Positions 7,950 to 15,598 of a stretch of DNA of 64,000 nt are shown here, piece by piece. Source of the DNA: Bog-473 sp963701955 (GTDB lineage: Bacteria > Actinomycetota > Acidimicrobiia > Acidimicrobiales > RAAP-2); NCBI GenBank assembly GCA_963701955.1, contig OY969694.1:992001-1056000 (forward strand), read 5' to 3'. The notes beneath the pieces were generated by a model. The model did no database searches, was not told the DNA's origin, and saw only the letters and a program-made list of their open reading frames with translations. The position numbers were made by a program, and so were the translations under genes. The stretch's first letter is position 1. The number at the start of each line of letters is the position of its first letter.

Positions 7950-9098
7950 ATGCTGGTCGAACAATCCCTGCCTGACCACTTCCGCGCCTTCGCCACGGTG
8001 GTCGAACGCGACGGAGGCACGACCTACCCCGCCATCTGCCGGCGGGTGGCCGACGAACCCGAGATCCTCGCGATGTTGGAGCGAGCCCCCTCCCCGCAGC
8101 GCCGCCCTCTCCTGCTGCTGGCTGCCGTCCACTCCCTGCTCCTGGCCGGTCATGATCACCCACTCGCCGCGTTCTACGACACCGTGGTCGCCCTCCGGGG
8201 AACGGTGCATGCGGGAAACCGCCCCGACCGCGTCGCCGATGTCGGCACGGCCTTCGTTGACTTCTGCCACACCGAGCAATCAGCGATCGCCGAGCTCGTC
8301 GCAACCCGCTCCACCCAGACCAACGAGGTGGGACGGTGCACGGCCCTGCTCCCGGGCCTGTGTCACATCGCCCGGCTCGACCCACACGACGGACCCCTCA
8401 CGGTGCTGGACCTCGGAACGTCGGCCGGACTCAACCTGCTCTTCGACGACTACGCCTACACCTACCGCGCCGCGACCGGTCCGACCGTCCGCCTTGCCGG
8501 CAACCTGAATTCTGAGGTCGAACTCGCCTGTGTCGCCCGGGACGACCTGGAGCACCTGCCGGAGCTGGAGCCTCCCGCAGTGGCCGAGCGGATGGGCCTC
8601 GACCTCGACCCGGTGGACCCGTGCTCCGAGGACGCCGCCCGGTGGCTGCTCGCCTGTCAGTGGCCCGACAACCCCCGACGTTTCGTCCGCTTGCAGGCGG
8701 CGTTGGCCAACGCGCAGGTCACCGCACATCCTCCGCAGCTGGTGCGCGGCGACATGATCGACGACCTCCCCGAGGTAGTCGACTCCCTCGACGCCCATGG
8801 ACCGTTGGTCGTGTTCCACTCCTGGGTGGCCGCCTACCTCGACGAGGAACGCCAGCGGGCATTGGTCTCCGTGGTGCGCTCGCTCGATGGGCGACGTCGG
8901 GTCCATCACCTCTATTGCGAGTCACCCGTGGAGACTCCGGGCCTCCCGACTCCGCCCTCGCCGGTCAGGCGTCCCGGACCCGATCTGGCCACGGCCCTCG
9001 TGCACGTCGGGCCTGACGGTGCCGCCCCCCGACGACTGGCCGACACGCACCCCCACGGCTACTGGCTCCGCTGGTGGCCTCCGCGGGACGCCGTCTGA
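7950..9098 (+). CDS. DUF2332 family protein
   Basis: I start the gene at ATG 7950 because homologous-looking sequence begins there (LPDHFRAFA); the frame is open further 5' but overlaps the end of the transpeptidase gene. The 382-residue protein shows the DUF2332 pattern: RPLLLLAAVHSLLLAG, QTNEVGRCTALLPGL at mid-length, LDLGTSAGLNLL, and a C-terminal HSWVAAYL followed by HPHGYWLRWW. The LDLGTSAG element resembles a nucleotide-binding glycine loop, but no activity has been established that I know of. It converges with dinB, leaving 37 bases between them. Confidence 0.8.
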   Translation: MLVEQSLPDHFRAFATVVERDGGTTYPAICRRVADEPEILAMLERAPSPQRRPLLLLAAVHSLLLAGHDHPLAAFYDTVVALRGTVHAGNRPDRVADVGTAFVDFCHTEQSAIAELVATRSTQTNEVGRCTALLPGLCHIARLDPHDGPLTVLDLGTSAGLNLLFDDYAYTYRAATGPTVRLAGNLNSEVELACVARDDLEHLPELEPPAVAERMGLDLDPVDPCSEDAARWLLACQWPDNPRRFVRLQAALANAQVTAHPPQLVRGDMIDDLPEVVDSLDAHGPLVVFHSWVAAYLDEERQRALVSVVRSLDGRRRVHHLYCESPVETPGLPTPPSPVRRPGPDLATALVHVGPDGAAPRRLADTHPHGYWLRWWPPRDAV

Positions 9099-9135
9099 CC
9101 ATCCCTGTCCCCGTCCCCCTCTTCCCGGGGTCGGT

Positions 9136-10425
9136 TCATTCGTCGGGTCCCCACGGAGCATCCCGGCGGGCCGGCACTTCCACCCCGTGCTCGCTCACCA
9201 TGGACGCCGAGCCGACGGCGTCACGCCCGAAGCGCTCGCGGACGGCGTCGACCGCGGCGGTCACCTCGTGCCAGGTCTGCTCGGCCGCCTCGGCGCTCGC
9301 CGAGTCCTCGCTGAGCCCGTCTCCCAGATCGAAGGTGAGCTGGTCCGCTCCGCCGACTTGCAATCCGGATGCACTGACCCCGAGAAGCCTGATACCCGAG
9401 CCTGGGTCGAGCGTAGCCAGCAGGGCTACCGCCACCCGACCCAGGGCGCTCCCCGTCGCCACCGGTCGCTCGAGGGTCCGTGAACGCGTCTGCACGGAGA
9501 GGTCGGCGAACTTGACCTTCACCGTGACGGTGCGGGCCGCGCTCGACACACCGCGCAACATCGTGGCCACTGACTCGGACATCCGCAGGATGTGGCGCTC
9601 GAGCTCGTGGGGGTCGCTGAGGTCACGGCTGAACGTCTCCTCGTGGCCGATCGACTTGTTGGCCCGATTCGGGTTCACCGGGTCCGGGTCCGCCCCACGG
9701 GCGAGGGCGGCAAGGTGGGTGCCGCTGGCCCGACCGAGGCGCCGCACCACCGTGTCCGTCGGAAGCGCCGCCAGGTCCCCCACCGTGCGCACACCGAGCT
9801 CGTGGAGACGCCTGGCCGTGGCCGGACCGACTCCCCAGAGCGCCTCGACATCGTGGCCGTGCAGGAAGTCGAGCTCGTCCGCGGCCTCGACCACGACGAC
9901 GCCGGGTCCCGGTCGCAGACCGGCGCGGGTGGCTCGGGGCTTGGCGGCCCGCGACGCCAGCTTGGCGATCATCTTGGACCGGCCGACGCCGACCGCGCAC
10001 TCGAGATGCAGCTCCTGGCGCACGCGACGACGGAGATCCACGGCAATGGTCTCGGCCGGCCCGAGAAGGCGCCGAGCGCCGGCCACGTCCAAGAAGGCCT
10101 CGTCGAGCCCGATGGGCTCAACCAGCGGGGTGACGTCAACCAGGATCCCGTGCAGGCGCCCGCTCAGTTCGGCGTAGCGCCCGTGGCGTCCCGGGAGGAA
10201 GACCGCGTCGGGGCACAGCTGGCGTGCCCGCACCGAAGGCATGGCCGAGTGCACCCCATAGGCCCGTGCTTCGTAGGTGCATGAGGCCACCACGCCCCGG
10301 GCCCCGGTTCCGCCTACGATCACGGGCTTTCCGGTCAACGAGGGATCGTCGAGTACTTCGACGGACGCGAAGAAGGCGTCCATGTCCACATGGAGGATGG
10401 TGGGTGCGCCGAGCTCCTCAACCAC
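9136..10425 (-). CDS. dinB: DNA polymerase IV (Y-family translesion polymerase)
   Basis: DinB copies past damaged bases during the SOS response. The 429-residue product begins ILHVDMDAFFASVE, with the first catalytic aspartate, and has GLDEAFLDV, carrying the second acidic pair, near residue 110. The helix-hairpin-helix and little-finger regions follow (WGVGPATARRL, KSIGHEETF). I chose GTG 10425, which overlaps the PIG-L stop by 8 bases; a longer frame from 10509 lies wholly inside that upstream gene. It is the last gene of the unit LysM-nrdR-PIG-L-dinB, whose promoter carries three LexA operators, so damage induction is expected. Confidence 0.93.
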   Translation of the reverse strand: MVEELGAPTILHVDMDAFFASVEVLDDPSLTGKPVIVGGTGARGVVASCTYEARAYGVHSAMPSVRARQLCPDAVFLPGRHGRYAELSGRLHGILVDVTPLVEPIGLDEAFLDVAGARRLLGPAETIAVDLRRRVRQELHLECAVGVGRSKMIAKLASRAAKPRATRAGLRPGPGVVVVEAADELDFLHGHDVEALWGVGPATARRLHELGVRTVGDLAALPTDTVVRRLGRASGTHLAALARGADPDPVNPNRANKSIGHEETFSRDLSDPHELERHILRMSESVATMLRGVSSAARTVTVKVKFADLSVQTRSRTLERPVATGSALGRVAVALLATLDPGSGIRLLGVSASGLQVGGADQLTFDLGDGLSEDSASAEAAEQTWHEVTAAVDAVRERFGRDAVGSASMVSEHGVEVPARRDAPWGPDE

Positions 10426-11119
10426 CGAGGTCCAGCCGGCGGAAGCCCTCGGCGAACGCCACGCCGGCCCGGCGTCCCTCCTCGGAAGCCCGCCGACGTA
10501 CGGCGTCACCGGCCCATCCCTCCTGGCCGGCGAACTGCGTCCGGTGGCACTCCACCGCCGCCGCCTTGGTCTCGACGGTGTCGCTCACGTCGACCCACTC
10601 GTCGGGATGGAGCGTGCCCGACAGGAGCACGGTCGAGACCTGGTGGGGCGGGCCGGCATCGGGGAAGTAGTGCGGCAGGGCGGCGGCCGGTGCCACCGCG
10701 TCGAGCAGTGCGGCGCCTGCGATGCGGTGGTCACGGTGATTGACGTAATTCCGCCCGAAGAAGACGGCCGTCGGATCATGACCGCACACCACGTCGGGAC
10801 GTACGGAGCGCACGCGCAGGACGAGCATGCCCCGGAACTCGTCGGAGTCTGCCAACTCCCCGTCGGGGAAGCCCAGGTTCACGATGCTCGAGAGCCCGAT
10901 CAGCTGTGACGACTCCCGGACCTCTTCGCGCCGCGTGGCCGCCAGATGCTCCGGCGCCATCGTCGGGTCAGCCGTCCCCTTGCCTCCGTCGGTGCACACC
11001 ACGAGGTGGACGGCGCCTCCGGCCTTGGCCCAACGGGCCAAACTCCCGCCGCAGGCAACGTCCGCGTCGTCGGGGTGCGCGTACACCGCCAGGACGACAC
11101 GGGGCGTCTCGTCCATCAT
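10418..11119 (-). CDS. PIG-L / LmbE family zinc deacetylase
   Basis: The 233-residue protein has the zinc-binding AHPDDAD motif near residue 14 and the downstream NHRDHR histidine motif near 127, the hallmarks of N-acetylglucosaminyl deacetylases such as MshB and mycothiol S-conjugate amidase. Substrate cannot be read from sequence; in actinobacteria a mycothiol-related or small-glycoside substrate is plausible. ATG 11119 overlaps the nrdR stop as ATGA, and its own stop overlaps the dinB start, so it is translationally coupled on both sides inside an SOS-promoted unit. That placement hints at a detoxification role after damage, which is inference. Confidence 0.88.
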   Translation of the reverse strand: MMDETPRVVLAVYAHPDDADVACGGSLARWAKAGGAVHLVVCTDGGKGTADPTMAPEHLAATRREEVRESSQLIGLSSIVNLGFPDGELADSDEFRGMLVLRVRSVRPDVVCGHDPTAVFFGRNYVNHRDHRIAGAALLDAVAPAAALPHYFPDAGPPHQVSTVLLSGTLHPDEWVDVSDTVETKAAAVECHRTQFAGQEGWAGDAVRRRASEEGRRAGVAFAEGFRRLDLGG

Positions 11120-11583
11120 CGCCGTTTCGGCTCCGTGGTCTTGGTCAGGAGGCCGGCTTCCCGCTGGAAGTCTCCTGCCTCCTCGAAGCCTTTGTAGACG
11201 CTGGCGAAGCGAAGGTACGCCACGTCGTCGAGGCCCTGCAGTCGCTCGAGGACCGCCACGCCGACCTGTTGGCTCGTGGGCTCGGTGGTCTCGGCCCGCA
11301 ACGCGTCCTCGACGGCCTGGGCCAGCTCCTCCATCTGCTCCTCGCTCACCGGCCGGTTCTTACAGGCCGAGCGGACGCCTGCCACCACCTTGGCCCGGTC
11401 GAACGGCTCGCGCAGCCCGCTCCGCTTGACCACCCACAGCGGCACCTCCTCAATCCGCTCGAAAGTGGTGAACCGCCGGCTGCACCCCAGACATTCGCGG
11501 CGACGCCGGATCGCGCCCCCGTCCTCGGCCTGCCGCGAGTCCACGACACGGTCGTCGTCGACTCCGCACCAGGGACACCGCAC
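11116..11583 (-). CDS. nrdR: Transcriptional repressor NrdR
   Basis: NrdR represses ribonucleotide reductase genes in response to the ATP/dATP balance. The 155-residue product shows the N-terminal zinc ribbon (CPWC, then CLGC, about residues 3-34) and the RRRECLGCSRRFTTFER block. The ATP-cone domain follows (VKRSGLREPFDRAKV...GVAVLERLQGLDDVAYLRFASVYK). Length and motifs match the family. The start is GTG 11583, 14 bases after the LysM gene. The order lexA / LysM protein / nrdR is the same as in mycobacteria. Confidence 0.95.
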   Translation of the reverse strand: MRCPWCGVDDDRVVDSRQAEDGGAIRRRRECLGCSRRFTTFERIEEVPLWVVKRSGLREPFDRAKVVAGVRSACKNRPVSEEQMEELAQAVEDALRAETTEPTSQQVGVAVLERLQGLDDVAYLRFASVYKGFEEAGDFQREAGLLTKTTEPKRR

Positions 11584-11597
11584 ACCGCTGACGATAG

Positions 11598-11972
11598 TCA
11601 GGGAATGAAGATGCGCTCCCCGGGCACGACGACGGGCGTGCCCGTCTCGGCTGCCAGACGGGCAACCAACCCGGCGGCATGGGACGGGTCCGCCCGGTAG
11701 GCGATGGAACCGAGCGTGTCACCGGCCTTCACCACGTACTCCTGGCCCGCGGCCGGCGCAGCCTGTGCCAGGGTGCTTCCACCGAGCGAGCGGATCGGCA
11801 GCGCGAGAAGCGCCAGCGATACGACCACGATCAGCGCCATCACCGCACCGACCAGCCGCTGGCGACGGCGCGGGCCCGACCCACGTCGAACGGGTGCCGG
11901 GGGATCCGAGAGGAGCTGCAAGCGTGGCCGGGGCCGATCGACCCTGCACTCGAGATCCCATGCCAGCGTCAT
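11598..11972 (-). CDS. SOS-induced LysM protein (YneA / Rv2719c type)
   Basis: From ATG 11972 the product is 124 residues: an arginine-rich cytoplasmic start, one membrane helix (about residues 48-68, LVGAVMALIVVVSLALLALP) and a C-terminal LysM peptidoglycan-binding domain (YVVKAGDTLGSIAYRAD...PVVVPGERIFIP). Proteins of this architecture beside lexA, YneA in Bacillus and Rv2719c in Mycobacterium, are damage-induced inhibitors of cell division. A frame reaching back to 12212 would cross the operators and promoter and is rejected. The promoter holds three LexA boxes. It leads the unit that ends with dinB. Confidence 0.85.
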   Translation of the reverse strand: MTLAWDLECRVDRPRPRLQLLSDPPAPVRRGSGPRRRQRLVGAVMALIVVVSLALLALPIRSLGGSTLAQAAPAAGQEYVVKAGDTLGSIAYRADPSHAAGLVARLAAETGTPVVVPGERIFIP

Positions 11973-12028
11973 GGTCCGTCCCCTTTCGCCCTGGCCGCTC
12001 TCGGCCCTACCGAGCCTCTCCGACACCT

Positions 12029-12101
12029 CGAACATCTGTTCGCTTTCCCATTGCATCACGAACATGTGTTCGCTGTCAATCATTCGACGAACAGCTGTTC
12101 G
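12029..12101 (-). promoter_or_regulatory. Triple LexA operator and promoter for the LysM-nrdR-PIG-L-dinB unit
   Basis: Three perfect or near-perfect 14-base boxes of the form CGAAC-N4-GTTCG lie at 12029-12042, 12059-12072 and 12088-12101, their centres 30 and 29 bases apart. The third is the core of a perfect 26-base palindrome (12082-12107). On the minus strand a consensus -35 TTGACA (12074-12079) and a -10-like TGCAAT (12050-12055) are separated by 18 bases, and the middle box fills that spacer. LexA binding would therefore occlude the promoter directly. The outer boxes flank it upstream and over the start of transcription. Confidence 0.9.
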
Positions 12102-12204
12102 TCGAATGGGGAGACCGTACCGGGAGCGTGTGACAAGGCGAACGGCCCGCATGCCTGCTCCCAGTACCGGACTGTGGGTAGCAGGGAACGGCCGAGGCAC
12201 CAGA

Positions 12205-12268
12205 GCGAACAAATGTTTGCCCCGGTGCCCTGGAGGTGGCTATCGTGGCCCGCACGAACGGATGTTCG
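12205..12268 (+). promoter_or_regulatory. LexA operators at the lexA promoter
   Basis: Two boxes precede lexA: CGAACAAATGTTTG (12205-12218, two differences from the palindromic consensus) and CGAACGGATGTTCG (12255-12268). A candidate -10 TATCGT (12241-12246) lies between them, and TTGCCC at 12216-12221 overlapping the first box is a possible -35 with a long 19-base spacer. Autorepression of lexA is the known pattern. Confidence 0.8.
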
Positions 12269-12327
12269 CTCCCGGGAGGAGCCGGCGCGGCCGGATTCCC
12301 CCCGGGATCGGTACCAAAGGAGACACC

Positions 12328-12963
12328 ATGGCCGAGGTCCTGAGCGGGAAGCGCCGGCAGATCCTCACCTACATCGCCGACAGCCAGCGCGAGCGGGGCT
12401 ACCCCCCTTCGGTGCGGGAGATCGGTCAGGCGGTCGGGCTCGCCTCGTCGGCCACGGTGCACACACACCTCGCGGTCCTCCAGAGGGAGGGATACCTGAC
12501 CCGCGACCCGTCGAAGCCCAGGGCCATCCAGGTGCACTTCGATCCGGACACCACGACCCGGCTCAGTGCGTCAGCCGTCCACAACATCCCGCTGGTGGGT
12601 GACGTGGCGGCGGGGACCGGCGTGCTGGCCGAGGAGAACATCGACGAGCTCCTCCCCATGCCCGAACAATTCACGGGGCGTGGACCCGCGTTCATGCTGC
12701 GGGTGCGCGGCGACTCCATGATCGAGGCGGGCATCTTCGACGGTGACTACGTCGTCGTGCGCCAGCAGCCCGACGCCGACAACGGCGACCTCGTGGTGGC
12801 CGGCATCGGAGAAGGCGAAGCCACGGTCAAGACGTTCGCCCGGCAGGACGGGCAGGTCGTCCTGTCCCCCGCCAACGCCGCCTACCAGCCCATGGTCTTC
12901 GACGCCGCGGACGAGATCACCATCTTCGGCAAGGTGGTCACGGTGGTGCGCCAGCTCAACTGA
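12328..12963 (+). CDS. lexA: LexA repressor
   Basis: The 211-residue product has the winged helix-turn-helix (about residues 8-60, YPPSVREIGQAVGLASSATV). Its C-terminal peptidase domain carries the self-cleavage site Ala95-Gly96 (VAAGTG), nucleophile Ser130 (GDSM) and general base Lys168 (ATVKTF). It represses the SOS genes until RecA filaments trigger cleavage. ATG 12328 is preceded by AAAGGAG at an ideal distance. Two operators lie upstream for autoregulation, with three more serving the divergent LysM unit and one further box at 28006 in this window. Confidence 0.97.
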   Translation: MAEVLSGKRRQILTYIADSQRERGYPPSVREIGQAVGLASSATVHTHLAVLQREGYLTRDPSKPRAIQVHFDPDTTTRLSASAVHNIPLVGDVAAGTGVLAEENIDELLPMPEQFTGRGPAFMLRVRGDSMIEAGIFDGDYVVVRQQPDADNGDLVVAGIGEGEATVKTFARQDGQVVLSPANAAYQPMVFDAADEITIFGKVVTVVRQLN

Positions 12964-12973
12964 GCCGGCCTGG

Positions 12974-13831
12974 TCACTTCAACAGGCGCGAGAGCCGTCG
13001 GTCGGCCAGCACCTTGCCTCCCGTCTGGCAGGTGGGGCAGTAGGTCATCTCGTAGGACTCGAACGACACCCGGCGCAACGTGTCCCCGCAGGGCGCGGGA
13101 CATTGCTCACCGGAGCGGCCGTGTACGGCGAACCGGCCGCCCAGGCTCGAATCGGACAGACCGTCGGGACGGGCGCGCTCGAGCTCGAGTGCCTCGGACA
13201 TGACGTCGTGGACCGCGGTCACCAGCCGCTCGCGTTCCTCGGTGTTCAGCGAGCGCAGGGACGCGAACGGTGAAAGCCGGGCCCGATGCACGATGTCGTC
13301 GCCCCAGCCTCGGCCGATGCCGGCGATCACGTGCTGGTCCCTCAGATCCGTCGTCAGATGCCGGTTGGAGTCGCTGGTCCTGATCAGCTCGGCGAACCCC
13401 TCGCTCCCGGGTTCGGGTCCAAGGCCGGTCAGTGGACCCTCGTCACCGGGCGCCAGCACCCACCACGACGCCTTGCGCTGGGTTCCGTACTCGCGGATCA
13501 AGATCGCCGTCAGCGTGCCGTCGGCTCGGTCCTCGAAGGCAAAGCGTGCCACCGAGCCGCGGGGCTTCGTCTGCTTGGGCGGCTGCTCGACGTCGAGCCG
13601 CCCGGCCTGTGACAGGTGGACGATGATCCGCCTCTCGTCGTCGAACGTCCAGACCAGGTACTTGGCGCGGCGACCGACCGCGACGAGACGCCGTCCGACC
13701 AGCGATTCGGGGGTCGGGTCGTAGGTCTTGAGGGACGAGAAGCCGAGGAGGTCGACCCCGTGCAGGGCCATGCCGGCCAGACGGGCATGGAGACGCTCCG
13801 CCAGCGCCTGCATCTCGGGCAATTCGGGCAC
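12974..13831 (-). CDS. Fpg/Nei-family DNA glycosylase-lyase
   Basis: From GTG 13831 the 285-residue protein starts with PELPEMQALAERL; after removal of the first residue the N-terminal proline and following glutamate are the catalytic pair of this family. It has the helix-two-turns-helix region (HVIAGIGRGWGDDIVHRA) and a C-terminal zinc finger with four cysteines (QCPAPCGDTL and YCPTCQTGGK). It excises oxidised or ring-opened bases and nicks the abasic site. Fpg and Nei subtypes cannot be separated with confidence by eye; DDIVHRARLSPF suggests the actinobacterial Nei/Fpg2 branch. It converges on lexA with a 10-base gap and diverges from a methyltransferase gene 14 bases away. Confidence 0.88.
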   Translation of the reverse strand: MPELPEMQALAERLHARLAGMALHGVDLLGFSSLKTYDPTPESLVGRRLVAVGRRAKYLVWTFDDERRIIVHLSQAGRLDVEQPPKQTKPRGSVARFAFEDRADGTLTAILIREYGTQRKASWWVLAPGDEGPLTGLGPEPGSEGFAELIRTSDSNRHLTTDLRDQHVIAGIGRGWGDDIVHRARLSPFASLRSLNTEERERLVTAVHDVMSEALELERARPDGLSDSSLGGRFAVHGRSGEQCPAPCGDTLRRVSFESYEMTYCPTCQTGGKVLADRRLSRLLK

Positions 13832-13845
13832 GGCACAATGTTCGC

Positions 13846-14640
13846 ATGGCCTACACGCACGGACACCATGAATCCGTCCTGCGCAGCCATACCTGGCGCA
13901 CCGCGCAGAACTCCTGCGCATACCTCCTGCCGCAGCTGCGTGCGGGGGACGACCTGCTCGACGTGGGGTGCGGGCCGGGAACGATCACCGCTGACCTCGC
14001 CCTGATGGTGGCCCCGGGGCGGGTGGTCGGACTCGATGCCGCACCCGAGGTCGTCGCCCAGGCGACGGAGCACGGCGCCACACTCGGGTTGGAGAATCTC
14101 CGGTTCGAGGTGGGCGACCTTCTCTCGGTCGGCTACCCCGACGAGTCGTTCGACGTGGTGCACCTGCACCAGGTTCTCCAACACCTGACCGACCCGGTGG
14201 CTGCGCTGACGGAGATGCGCAGGGTGCTGCGCCGCGAAGGGGTGCTGGCCGCCCGCGAGAGCGACTACTCGGCCTTCATGTGGGCGCCTTCCGACCCGAT
14301 GCTCGGTCGTTGGCTCGAGCTGTACCTCGCCGTGACCGAACGCAACGGCCACGATGCACGGATCGGACCGCGCCTCCTCGGCCATGCGCACGCTGCCGGG
14401 TTCACCGACGTGACCGTGTCCTCCTCCACATGGACCTATGCCGACGAATGGTCACGGTCGTGGTGGGGCGGGTTGTGGGCGGAGCGGGTGCGTGCATCAC
14501 GGTTTGCCGAACAAGCCCTTTCCTATGGCATGAGCGACCGGAGCGAGCTCGAGGCGATCGCGGCCGCCTTCGAGCACTGGGCGAGCTCCGATGACGGCGT
14601 GTTCGTCATCCCCCACGTCGAGATCCTGGCGCGCCGCTGA
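13846..14640 (+). CDS. Class I SAM-dependent methyltransferase (UbiE-like)
   Basis: The 264-residue product contains the SAM-binding glycine loop LLDVGCGPGTITADL (about residues 38-52), the acidic motif II VVGLDAAPE, and DVVHLHQVLQHL followed by LREGVLAARESDY in the order of UbiE/COQ5-type enzymes. The substrate is not evident. ATG 13846 is only 14 bases from the divergent glycosylase start, so the two promoters must overlap the opposite coding regions or the transcripts are leaderless. Confidence 0.85.
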   Translation: MAYTHGHHESVLRSHTWRTAQNSCAYLLPQLRAGDDLLDVGCGPGTITADLALMVAPGRVVGLDAAPEVVAQATEHGATLGLENLRFEVGDLLSVGYPDESFDVVHLHQVLQHLTDPVAALTEMRRVLRREGVLAARESDYSAFMWAPSDPMLGRWLELYLAVTERNGHDARIGPRLLGHAHAAGFTDVTVSSSTWTYADEWSRSWWGGLWAERVRASRFAEQALSYGMSDRSELEAIAAAFEHWASSDDGVFVIPHVEILARR

Positions 14641-14758
14641 TGCCTTCGGACGGGCCGGAGGCGCCTCGAACGCGACGCACGCGGGGTGGGGAGGAACGCG
14701 AGGAAATTCTCGTCGTGTTGGCATCCAGGGGTGGTGCGGCATCCGAATGGAGGGTGGG

Positions 14759-15550
14759 ATGCGAGCCACGATCGACACCTACACGACCAGGGCCGGGCGG
14801 CTGAACCTCGAGGGTATCGACTTCACCCACTTCGAGGACCGCCCGCTGGACCCCAGGGCCTTGCGCACCCTTCGCTACATGCACGATGTGGAGCACCACA
14901 CCGTGTGCTACCTGCGTGACCTGCTGCTCACCCCCGCGCACCAGGATCCTGCGATCACGGCATTCCTGTCGTGTTGGGTCTACGAGGAGATGTGGCACGG
15001 CGAGGCCATCGCCCGCGTGCTCGAGGCGCACGGAGAGCCCGCGGGGTTGCCCCGGATCGCCGCGCTGCGACACGCCCACCGTCGGCGTCAGGCCCTGACC
15101 ACGCTCAACACCATCGCCTCGGCAGCCTTCGCGGGCCGCGCCTTCGTCGCGCTGCACATGACCTGGGGGGCCATCAACGAATGGACCACCCAGGCCGGTT
15201 ACGCCCGCCTTTCGGAGCGGGCGGGACACCCCGCCTTGCGCGAGCTCCTGCGGCGCATCATGAAGCAGGAGGGCATGCACATCGACTTCTACGCCTCTGA
15301 AGCGGCGCGCCGGCTCGGCCAGAGTGCCAAGGCGCGGCGCATGACGCGCTATGCGCTCGCCCGCTGGTGGCGCCCCGTGGGTTCGGGGGTCATGCCGAAC
15401 CGCGAGGTGGGATTCCTCGTCGACTACCTCTTCGACGGTCCCCAGGGCGCCGCCGTGCTCGAGCGAATCGACCGTCGCGTGGACCGCCTGCCCGGTCAGG
15501 ACGGCCTGCACCTGCTGAGCGGTGCGATGGAACGACTGGCCGCGGCCTGA
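14759..15550 (+). CDS. Ferritin-like diiron protein related to acyl-ACP desaturases
   Basis: ATG 14759 follows GGAGGGTGGG closely. The 263-residue, mainly helical product has carboxylate and histidine pairs typical of a four-helix diiron site: DVEHHTV, YEEMWHGEA, INEWTTQ and KQEGMHIDFYASEA. The overall pattern resembles actinobacterial stearoyl-ACP desaturase-like proteins (DesA group). No membrane segment is present. Function cannot be fixed without substrate data. It follows the methyltransferase after 118 bases and ends at a hairpin shared with dapE. Confidence 0.7.
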   Translation: MRATIDTYTTRAGRLNLEGIDFTHFEDRPLDPRALRTLRYMHDVEHHTVCYLRDLLLTPAHQDPAITAFLSCWVYEEMWHGEAIARVLEAHGEPAGLPRIAALRHAHRRRQALTTLNTIASAAFAGRAFVALHMTWGAINEWTTQAGYARLSERAGHPALRELLRRIMKQEGMHIDFYASEAARRLGQSAKARRMTRYALARWWRPVGSGVMPNREVGFLVDYLFDGPQGAAVLERIDRRVDRLPGQDGLHLLSGAMERLAAA

Positions 15551-15558
15551 ACCCGCAC

Positions 15559-15588
15559 GGCGGTCCGTCTCCTTCGAGCCGGACCGCC
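15559..15588. terminator. Bidirectional hairpin between the ferritin-like gene and dapE
   Basis: GGCGGTCCG (15559-15567) and CGGACCGCC (15580-15588) form a perfect 9-bp stem with a 12-base loop exactly between two converging genes. There is no T run on either side, as is common for GC-rich actinobacterial terminators. Confidence 0.5.
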
Positions 15589-15598
15589 GGGACGCCGC

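Noticed and set aside
11598..12212. LysM protein starting at 12212
   Set aside because: The extra 80 codons run through three LexA operators and the promoter and contain no family sequence; ATG 11972 gives the expected short membrane-anchored LysM protein.
13829..13845. LexA box between the glycosylase and methyltransferase genes
   Set aside because: Only one half-site (ATGTTCG at 13838-13844) is present; the left half does not match CGAAC.
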